Made by a program: the position numbers and the translations under genes. DNA of 5,119 nt. It comes from an uncultured Collinsella sp. (GTDB taxonomy: Bacteria; Actinomycetota; Coriobacteriia; Coriobacteriales; Coriobacteriaceae). The notes under the pieces are model-generated. The model did no database searches, had not been told where the DNA came from, and saw nothing but the letters and a program-made list of their open reading frames with translations. The stretch covers positions 1 through 5,119 of the forward strand of contig CABSMB010000119.1 in NCBI GenBank assembly GCA_902478705.1. Reading direction: 5' to 3'. Shown here one piece after another: positions 1 to 5,119 of the stretch; positions within the stretch are counted from its first letter, which is position 1; every line of letters starts with the position of its first letter.

Positions 1-2585
1 GAGCCAATGCCGCGGCCGGACTTCTTGGCATCGTAATCGTCCTCGACGCCCAGCCAGTCGCTCATGCTGTCCTGATCGTTCTTCTTTTTGCGACCGAACA
101 AGCCACCCAGGCCACGCTTCTGCGGCTTGGCGCCCGTCGAAGCAGGAGCCGAGATGGTCTCGAGCGGCTGTGCGCCCGAGGAGATGGGCATGGGGGTCGC
201 GACCGGTGCCGATGTGGGCTCGGGGCCCTGCGCCGTCGCAAAGGGATCATTTGTCTGTGCCGAAGGATCGGGAAGATCGAACAGCGACGTGCGGGACGCG
301 ACGTTGGCCTGCTGCATCGAAGGCAGTGACGGATCGGGGACCGAGGCCAGCGGCGACGAAGAGGGCGCAGGCGCGGAGGCCGGATCGGGAATATTCATTT
401 GCTGGCGCGGAGGCACCTGAGACGAAATCTGCGCCATGAGGGAGTCAACTGTCTCGTCCTGCGTGGGAGCAACATTGGCCACCGTGGCACCGGGGTCGCT
501 CGGCGCGGGCATGGTAAAGATCTGCGTAGAATAAGGCCTGGACTCATCCGTCTTGGGAGCCTCGTCAATCGCAGGGGTCTCTTGCTCCATAGCAGGAGCC
601 TCGACCTTCTCGGGTGCGCTGGCCTCAACGGAATCGGCCTCGTCGACAACCGAATCATCGGCGGCGTCCTGGGCATCACCGGAGATGGGAAGGGGCTCGG
701 CAATTGCGGTGCCCTGCTTCTCAAACGTCATCGTGGCATCAAATGACATGGTGCCATCGACCGGCTGCTGCGCCTCAAAGGACGTCGTAGCCTCGGCAAC
801 GTCAGCGGATGTCGGCTGCGGAGCCTCGAAGGACGTCGTGGCGTCGGCGACATCGACAGGCTCCGGCTGCTCGGCCTCGCTCTGCTCGAACTCCTGTGCC
901 GCACGCTCACGCTCGGCCTCGGCGGCCTGCTGCTGGGCGATGGCCTCCCGCTCGGCGGCCTCGCGGGCAGCGGCGCGCTTTTCCTCAAAGTCGTCGACGA
1001 ACTTCTTGCCCTTCGCAAAGGCACCCTTAAAGAAGCTAGAAGCGCTGGCACCAATCGAGGAGAACGCGGAAGCGATATCGGCATGGGGCGTTGTCGAGGG
1101 AAGCTCGGCCGAGAAATCGGTGTCACTCTCATAGGACACGCGCTGCGGATACTCGTCGTAGTCTTCGTCGGCGGTCTCGTCTTCAACCTGTGCCGGAGCG
1201 GCAGGCGCCAGAATATCCAGACCGGCTGCAGAATCGAGCGCGGGCTTTGCGTCAGACTCCGCGGCGGCAACAGGGGCAGCGACCGGCTCGGCGGGAGCAA
1301 CAGCCGTATTGGCCGCAGGCGCAGGCTCCTGTGCAACGGGAGCAGGCTCCGGCTCAAACGTCGGTTCCTCGCCCTCTTCGTAATCGAGCGTGCAGGACTC
1401 GGGAAGCATGCCGAGCGCACGGATGGCATCCGAACCAAAGCGGATATTGCCGGCGGCATTGCGATAGAGCTTGGGCTTGGGCTCGGCGACTTCGGCCACC
1501 GCGGGCTCCTCCGCCGGCTCGGCGGTGGACTTTTCCTCGGTGGACACTTCGGCCTGGACAGTCTGGTCTTGAGCCTCGGGCGCGATAACGCCGATCAGCG
1601 TCTCGTCGGCAGAGGCGCCCTCAAAACCATCGATCTGTCCATCAAAAGTCTCGTCCTGCTCGGGTGCGTCGACAGGCGCAACCGGCTGGCCAAACTCGTC
1701 CTCGTCGTAGGAAGGTTCCTCATATTCAATGGTGTTGCCGTAGTCGTTTTGCTGCTGGGCCGCGGCATACTCGGCCGCCGCACGCGCCATTTCCTCGGCG
1801 CGACGCTTCTGCTCGCCAAAATAAGTATCGAATGGAATGTCGTCGGGGAACTCGTTTTCGCCCTGATAGGGGGCAACGTTGTCCATGACACCGAGCATGG
1901 CGGCAACAGAGGACTTGTTGCACACCGCGCCAGACGTGTAAGGAAGCACAAAACGGTTGGAGATGATATTGGCAGCGTTGGCCAGCGCCACAAGGGAGGC
2001 CAGAATCGCGACAACCCACAGCAGCACCTTGAGCACGCCGGGAAGCGGTAGGATACGCAGGATGGCGACAGCCGCGGGCGCGATCGTGGCGACAGGCAGG
2101 AGCTTGGCGATGAGCGCGCGATACGGAGCGTAGGGCTCGCGAGCAAGGAGCTCGGCGCGGGGGGAATCATAGTGGGCCACCACGACGACCGGGCGGTTGC
2201 GCGGAGACGCAAGCGGGCCCGAGGCCTTGTGATAGGCGATGACATTTTGACTCACACCGGTCTTTCCCAGGCGCGAAACCACGGGATGCCCCGTGCGCTC
2301 GAGCACGTAGAGCACGGCACCGACAATGGCCAGCAAGGTGCCGACCAAGCCGATACCGCCACCGATGCCCATCAGCAGGGCGCCGGCAAATGCGAGAATA
2401 CCGGTAACGGCAAACGCCAACCTGCTGGGCGCGGGAGCATTAAATTCCTGCACCTCGGGGTCAAAGCCGTGGTTGCGGAAAATCTGAGCGATATCCTCGG
2501 CAGCCAGGCGCTCTTCTTCACTGCACGCCGGCGTAATGCCGGTGTTCTGCAGCAGGTGGTTAATATAGTTCTGGGTGTTCGCCAT
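1..2585 (-). CDS. M28-family metallopeptidase with membrane helices and a long low-complexity insert (3' end outside window)
   Basis: 861 codons are visible with no stop; the frame leaves the window at its left edge. The ATG is preceded by GGAG five bases upstream. Residues 18-48 have the usual M28 opening (TPACSEEERLAAEDI, then GFDPEVQEF). VVVVAHYDSP carries the HxD motif (His138, Asp140), and GAVCNKSSVAAML (219-231) aligns with the M28 G-A-D-D-N-x-S-G-V-A-A motif, but the metal-bridging Asp is Cys222. Hydrophobic stretches at about 56-95 (two helices), 162-180 and 185-206 suggest four membrane passes, which would put both motifs on the cytoplasmic side. No signal peptide is seen. From about residue 247 the protein is Ala/Pro/Glu/Asp-rich and probably disordered, with a charged helix near 533-572, a 17-residue tandem repeat and a basic GRKKK patch near 840. 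The rest of the peptidase core (Glu-Glu, second Asp, last His) is not visible and is presumably encoded to the left. Family membership is well supported. Activity is uncertain: it may be a divergent peptidase or a pseudoenzyme scaffold. Confidence 0.5.
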   Translation of the reverse strand, partial: MANTQNYINHLLQNTGITPACSEEERLAAEDIAQIFRNHGFDPEVQEFNAPAPSRLAFAVTGILAFAGALLMGIGGGIGLVGTLLAIVGAVLYVLERTGHPVVSRLGKTGVSQNVIAYHKASGPLASPRNRPVVVVAHYDSPRAELLAREPYAPYRALIAKLLPVATIAPAAVAILRILPLPGVLKVLLWVVAILASLVALANAANIISNRFVLPYTSGAVCNKSSVAAMLGVMDNVAPYQGENEFPDDIPFDTYFGEQKRRAEEMARAAAEYAAAQQQNDYGNTIEYEEPSYDEDEFGQPVAPVDAPEQDETFDGQIDGFEGASADETLIGVIAPEAQDQTVQAEVSTEEKSTAEPAEEPAVAEVAEPKPKLYRNAAGNIRFGSDAIRALGMLPESCTLDYEEGEEPTFEPEPAPVAQEPAPAANTAVAPAEPVAAPVAAAESDAKPALDSAAGLDILAPAAPAQVEDETADEDYDEYPQRVSYESDTDFSAELPSTTPHADIASAFSSIGASASSFFKGAFAKGKKFVDDFEEKRAAAREAAEREAIAQQQAAEAERERAAQEFEQSEAEQPEPVDVADATTSFEAPQPTSADVAEATTSFEAQQPVDGTMSFDATMTFEKQGTAIAEPLPISGDAQDAADDSVVDEADSVEASAPEKVEAPAMEQETPAIDEAPKTDESRPYSTQIFTMPAPSDPGATVANVAPTQDETVDSLMAQISSQVPPRQQMNIPDPASAPAPSSSPLASVPDPSLPSMQQANVASRTSLFDLPDPSAQTNDPFATAQGPEPTSAPVATPMPISSGAQPLETISAPASTGAKPQKRGLGGLFGRKKKNDQDSMSDWLGVEDDYDAKKSGRGIG
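753..854 (-). repeat. Two tandem 51-nt (17-residue) coding repeats
   Basis: Inside the low-complexity part of the M28 protein, DVADATTSFEAPQPTSA (804-854) is followed directly by DVAEATTSFEAQQPVDG (753-803). Twelve of the first 14 residues are identical. The DNA is also similar (GGACGTCGT occurs at 780 and 831), which suggests a recent duplication. Two shorter degenerate relatives, TMSFDA and TMTFEK, follow in the protein at 717-752. Confidence 0.5.
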
Positions 2586-2590
2586 GTGCG

Positions 2591-2594
2591 CTCC
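2591..2594 (-). promoter_or_regulatory. Ribosome binding site of the M28 gene
   Basis: Read on the minus strand this is GGAG, five bases before the ATG at 2585-2583. It supports that start over the out-of-frame ATG a few bases upstream (near 2602). Confidence 0.5.
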
Positions 2595-2653
2595 ACATCC
2601 ATAATCCGACAAATAGGCCCAATGCATGCACATTAGAACCGTATATAGTCGAA

Positions 2654-2659
2654 AGTATA
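2654..2659 (-). promoter_or_regulatory. Candidate -10 element for the M28 gene
   Basis: On the minus strand this reads TATACT, five of six matches to TATAAT. It would start a transcript near 2647 with a leader of about 62 nt. No good -35 box is found; the bases 16-18 upstream (about 2676-2683) are GC-rich and overlap the palindrome at 2680-2689, so the promoter may be weak or need an activator. The leader contains the 8-bp palindrome TGCATGCA (2623-2630), for which I can give no function. Confidence 0.5.
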
Positions 2660-2679
2660 CCCCGAGCGAGCGCAAACGA

Positions 2680-2689
2680 CCGAATTCGG
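2680..2689. promoter_or_regulatory. Perfect 10-bp palindrome CCGAATTCGG, possible operator
   Basis: CCGAATTCGG is identical on both strands and lies between the two divergent genes. It overlaps the -35 region of the candidate M28 promoter and sits 6 bp upstream of the possible plus-strand -35 box. A dimeric regulator could bind here, for example one of the adjacent WYL proteins, but nothing in the sequence identifies the binder, and a 10-bp palindrome can occur by chance. Confidence 0.5.
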
Positions 2690-2695
2690 GCCATC

Positions 2696-2748
2696 TTAAC
2701 GCCGCGAGCGGACAAGGATATAGCCTAATCTCCATATCGGACTAAAAT
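2696..2748 (+). promoter_or_regulatory. Candidate promoter region for the WYL regulator pair
   Basis: TTAACG (2696-2701) and TATAGC (2719-2724) are spaced 17 bp apart, each matching four of six sigma-70 consensus bases. A second option is TAAAAT (2743-2748, five of six) with no clear -35. The first would give a leader of about 50 nt, the second about 30 nt. A small dyad, GATAT (2717-2721) and ATATC (2734-2738), lies across the first -10 and could be an autoregulatory site. The choice between these is uncertain. Confidence 0.5.
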
Positions 2749-2774
2749 CATGGCATCAAACGACCTTCTCATGC

Positions 2775-2778
2775 GAGG
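2775..2778 (+). promoter_or_regulatory. Ribosome binding site of the first WYL regulator
   Basis: GAGG lies five bases before the ATG at 2784 and fixes that codon as the start. The nearby ATGs at 2750 and 2771 are in another frame. Confidence 0.5.
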
Positions 2779-2783
2779 ATTCT

Positions 2784-3806
2784 ATGACGGCAAGCGACGC
2801 GACCGCGACAATTAAAAAGGGGGCACCCGAGCCCGGTTTCGATAAAACGGCTCAGCGCATCCTCAACCTTTTCTTTGTACTCAACAGTTCTCCCGAACCG
2901 CTGACGACCGAGCAAATCGTCCTGGATTCCGATTTGGGATACGGCTCGGGCAATATCGACTCAGACAAGCGCAAGTTCCGCCGCGATCGCGACAAGCTGC
3001 TCGAACGCGGTATCGTCATCAGGGAGGTTCGCGCTGCCGGAGCGCAGGAAACCGAGGAAAGCGCGTGGACGATCGACCGCGAGCACACGTTTGCCGCGGG
3101 CGGTCTCATCACCGCAGACGATGCCGACATCCTGCTCAATGCCATCGACCAGACACTCGCGGCAGGCTCATCCACCTTTGCCGCGCCGCTTGCCGACATT
3201 CGCTCCAAGATTGCCTACCTCACCGGCATGTCGACGACAGGAGAGGCACCGATCCGCCGCTCTCCCGCCGTCGATGCGGTATGGAGTGCCTTTGCCGAGC
3301 GTTGCGCGCTGCGCTTTTTGTACCAAAACGGACGCGGCGAGCAACGCGAGCGGACCGTTTGCGTCTACGGCATGTTCGAGCGCGAGGGTACGGCATACTT
3401 CTGCGGCCTCGACAATGCCACCGGCAATATCAGAACATTCCGCTGCGACCGTATCATTCGCGCGTGGAGACCTTCGAAAGCCTACGCCATTCCTGCGGAT
3501 TTCAACCTCAACGATTACTTATTCTTTGAGTTTGATTTTGCCGACCGCCCGCCTGTTGCGGCTACGTTCTCGTTTGCGCGTGAAGCGCAGGCCGATATGA
3601 TCAGCGGTCTCACGCGCGGACGAGGCGAACTCATGCGCACCGAAGCAGGTTGGACATGGACCGTTGACGTGCGCGACTTTGAAGCCGCAGCCTCGTTTTG
3701 CATGGCCCATGCTATGGATGGCATGAGGCCCGTCGCCCCCGATTCTCTCAAGCAGGCGTGGAATCACCTCATCGAAAGGACGGTGCACGAGCATGCCCGT
3801 GCGTAA
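2784..3806 (+). CDS. WYL-domain transcriptional regulator, first of a tandem pair (PafB/PafC-like)
   Basis: 340 residues, the usual length for this family. Residues 19-80 form a winged helix-turn-helix: RILNLFFVLNSS, then LTTEQIV, and a recognition/wing region rich in Arg, Lys and Asp (RKFRRDRDKLLERGI at 63-77). The WYL domain covers about 170-235, seen as the strand pattern AYFCGLD (204-210) followed by IRTFRCDRI (216-224). The W-Y-L signature itself is altered, with Ala-Tyr-Phe in its place. The C-terminal part (about 250-335) fits a WCX extension. Family knowledge: such proteins bind DNA through the N-terminal domain, and the WYL domain senses a ligand, often single-stranded nucleic acid. 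The gene overlaps the next regulator by 14 nt, so the two are likely one transcript and translationally coupled. It diverges from the M28 gene across a 198-bp region. The target genes are unknown. Confidence 0.5.
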   Translation: MTASDATATIKKGAPEPGFDKTAQRILNLFFVLNSSPEPLTTEQIVLDSDLGYGSGNIDSDKRKFRRDRDKLLERGIVIREVRAAGAQETEESAWTIDREHTFAAGGLITADDADILLNAIDQTLAAGSSTFAAPLADIRSKIAYLTGMSTTGEAPIRRSPAVDAVWSAFAERCALRFLYQNGRGEQRERTVCVYGMFEREGTAYFCGLDNATGNIRTFRCDRIIRAWRPSKAYAIPADFNLNDYLFFEFDFADRPPVAATFSFAREAQADMISGLTRGRGELMRTEAGWTWTVDVRDFEAAASFCMAHAMDGMRPVAPDSLKQAWNHLIERTVHEHARA

Positions 3807-4710
3807 ACTCACCAGCGAGCAAAGACTCTCGCGCGCCATCGACATCATGGAGGCCCTCTACGCCGCCGGCGAGAATGGCATGATACGAGACGAGCTTTGC
3901 AGCCGTTTTGATATCACGGGGGCATCGCTCGACGAGATTCTCGAGATCGTCTCGACGCTTGCGGACCGAGAATCGGGCGCACGCATTATCTGCGAACGCC
4001 GCGGCGAGTGCGTGGTCCTCACCGGTGACGCGGGGCGCGTGCTACCGCTGCGCCTGAGTGCCGCCGAGGGCGCCGTGCTCAACCATGAACTTGAATCACT
4101 GGGGATCGAACCCCAAGCGGCGGCTCGAATACGGCGCGCCCTTCTTCCCAAAGAGCTCGGCTACAACCAGCGCGTCTTTGACACCGTCGCCCACGGATCG
4201 CACTGGCAGCAGCTGAGCTGCGCCATTCGGGACGGCGTTCGCTGCCGTATCTCATATCGCTCGATGGATGACACGCAAGCGCGCGAGCGTTTGGTCGACC
4301 CCTTGCGCATCACAACAAACGGCGACCAAACGTATCTGATTGCCTGGGATGTCGCGGTCGACGAACAGCGTACCTACCGCATGGATAAAATCGAGGGTCT
4401 GGTCTTGACCGACGACTCCGTCGTGTGCCACGCGCCGGAGCCCGCGACCCTCCATGACTCCCTCGCCCAGGCGGAGCGGAGCGCGAAGCTTCTCATGCCG
4501 CGCGCCTTGGCAGAGCGCCTAGACTGGCCCGGCATCATGTCGATTGAACCCAATGGGGCGGACAGCTCAACAGTGAATGTGCGTTACGGCTCCGAGCGCT
4601 GGCTGTTAAGCCAGGTAATCGCAGCGGGCGGGGCCATCCGCATCTTGGATGACCCCGCCCTGTCAGAACGTCTGTGCGATATGGCAAAATCCCTCGTCTG
4701 TCCGCTTTAG
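3793..4710 (+). CDS. WYL-domain transcriptional regulator, second of the tandem pair (PafC-like)
   Basis: 305 residues. A winged helix-turn-helix lies at about 8-75 (QRLSRAIDIMEALYAAG, then a second helix pair DELCSRFDITGASLDEI). A linker typical of PafC-type proteins follows (LPLRLSAAEGAVL, near 84-96). The WYL domain spans about 145-205; its core TYLIAWD (180-186) keeps Tyr-Leu and is followed by RTYRMDKI (193-200), with the expected Arg-x-x-Arg spacing. A WCX-like C-terminus includes VRYGSERWLLSQVIAAGG. The ATG lies inside the previous gene; its best Shine-Dalgarno match, AAAGGA at 3775-3780, is 12 bases away, longer than ideal, so translation probably depends on coupling. An in-frame GTG at 3799 is a weaker alternative start. 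The pair resembles PafB/PafC, which form a heterodimer-like unit controlling DNA-damage genes in mycobacteria; equivalence here is inferred. The TAG stop overlaps the stop of the convergent helicase gene. Confidence 0.5.
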   Translation: MPVRKLTSEQRLSRAIDIMEALYAAGENGMIRDELCSRFDITGASLDEILEIVSTLADRESGARIICERRGECVVLTGDAGRVLPLRLSAAEGAVLNHELESLGIEPQAAARIRRALLPKELGYNQRVFDTVAHGSHWQQLSCAIRDGVRCRISYRSMDDTQARERLVDPLRITTNGDQTYLIAWDVAVDEQRTYRMDKIEGLVLTDDSVVCHAPEPATLHDSLAQAERSAKLLMPRALAERLDWPGIMSIEPNGADSSTVNVRYGSERWLLSQVIAAGGAIRILDDPALSERLCDMAKSLVCPL

Positions 4711-5119
4711 CGGCGCCGCTCGTGGCGTGCGCGCCACAGCTGTAGATAGTGCCCGATTTGTGCCGATTCGATGCGCTGATAGGAGCTCGTGGGCAGCGAC
4801 GTTAAGAATTTCTTGCCGTAGCCCTTCGTCACCAGGCGCGGGTCGGCCAAGATGAGTACGCCACAATCGGTCGACGAGCGAATGAGGCGACCGGCTGCCT
4901 GCTTGACCTCGAGCACGGCCTCGGGAAGCGAATAGCGCGCCCAAGCGCGGTCTTCACGCAGATTGCGCTCACATGAGAGCGGGTCTGTGGGGCTCGAGAA
5001 CGGCAGCTTGGGGATGATGACGCAGCGCAGCGTCTCGCCGCTGGCGTCGAACCCTTCCCAAAAGGCCTTAAGCGCAAAGAGCGACGAGGTCGGTTCGTTG
5101 ATAAAGCGATCGCGCAGAC
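4707..5119 (-). CDS. dinG: DinG-family ATP-dependent DNA helicase, C-terminal part (5' end outside window)
   Basis: 136 codons are visible, ending in TAA at 4709-4707; the N-terminal part lies beyond the right edge. FWEGFDASGE (5063-5034) is the DinG/XPD-type motif V region, followed by the typical CVIIPKLPFSSPTDP. QAAGRLIR (4901-4878) is helicase motif VI with its Gln and two Arg residues. The tail LADPRLVTKGYGKKFL and a short basic end (RARHERRR) match the family's C-terminus. DinG proteins are superfamily 2, 5'-to-3' helicases that unwind R-loops and recombination or repair intermediates in the cytoplasm. The Walker motifs and any iron-sulfur cysteines would lie outside the window, so the subtype (DinG, or DinG with a fused exonuclease) cannot be decided. 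The gene converges on the WYL pair with a 4-nt overlap. Confidence 0.5.
   Translation of the reverse strand, partial: LRDRFINEPTSSLFALKAFWEGFDASGETLRCVIIPKLPFSSPTDPLSCERNLREDRAWARYSLPEAVLEVKQAAGRLIRSSTDCGVLILADPRLVTKGYGKKFLTSLPTSSYQRIESAQIGHYLQLWRARHERRR
4722..4737. terminator. Hairpin just after the WYL operon, possible weak terminator
   Basis: GTGGCG and CGCCAC pair perfectly around a TGCG loop, starting 12 nt after the second WYL gene's stop. There is no run of T after it, so a standard intrinsic terminator is not supported. It lies inside the last codons of the helicase gene, and the pairing may be only a by-product of coding sequence. An adjacent perfect 12-bp palindrome (AGCGGCGCCGCT, 4709-4720) could form a competing structure. 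Confidence 0.5.

Noticed and set aside
553..1134. A 193-codon plus-strand frame rich in Ser and Ala
   Set aside because: It is antisense to the low-complexity part of the M28 gene; the composition follows from the opposite-strand codons.
1083..2051. A 322-codon open frame on the plus strand
   Set aside because: It lies wholly antisense to the M28 gene, has a repetitive Arg/Gly/Leu composition typical of a reversed GC-rich coding strand, and matches no family I recognise.
2641..2660. Inverted repeat GTATA / TATAC around a 10-nt spacer
   Set aside because: It is short, AT-rich and coincides with the candidate -10 element; the symmetry is likely incidental.
2750..2815. A 21-codon frame with a basic end (GKRRDRDN) overlapping the start of the first WYL gene
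   Set aside because: It has no Shine-Dalgarno sequence, and the ribosome site within it clearly serves the WYL start at 2784. A leader peptide is possible, but nothing supports it.
3065..3600. Two plus-strand frames of 154 and 169 codons inside the first WYL gene
   Set aside because: They are alternative-frame shadows; the WYL frame has clear domain matches across the same stretch.

Overview
The window is GC-rich, protein-dense bacterial DNA. The combination of an M28-type peptidase with embedded membrane helices, a tandem pair of WYL-domain regulators and a DinG-type helicase looks like a Gram-positive actinobacterial genome, most likely a Coriobacteriia member such as a Collinsella relative. 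That assignment is an inference from gene style and base composition, not from a marker gene.

Layout: (1) positions 1-2585, minus strand: the N-terminal 861 residues of one very long open frame that runs off the left edge. It begins as an M28-family metallopeptidase with membrane helices and then becomes a roughly 600-residue Ala/Pro/Glu-rich, probably disordered stretch. (2) 2586-2783: a divergent intergenic region with candidate promoters on both strands and a perfect 10-bp palindrome between them. (3) 2784-3806 and 3793-4710, plus strand: two WYL-domain transcription regulators overlapping by 14 nt, arranged like PafB/PafC. (4) 4707-5119, minus strand: the C-terminal 136 residues of a DinG-like helicase, converging on the second regulator with overlapping stop codons.

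How the parts may work together: the two WYL proteins are probably co-expressed and may act as a pair. Known PafBC pairs control a DNA-damage response, and a DinG-like helicase next door fits that theme, although it lies on the opposite strand and is not in the operon. The M28 gene shares only the divergent control region with the regulators. The least ordinary part of the window is the M28 protein. Its metal-bridging Asp position is Cys, its peptidase fold is interrupted by membrane helices and then by a huge low-complexity segment, and that segment carries six T-x-x-F motifs, two of them inside a 17-residue tandem repeat. I saw no RNA genes, CRISPR arrays, insertion sequences or phage genes.
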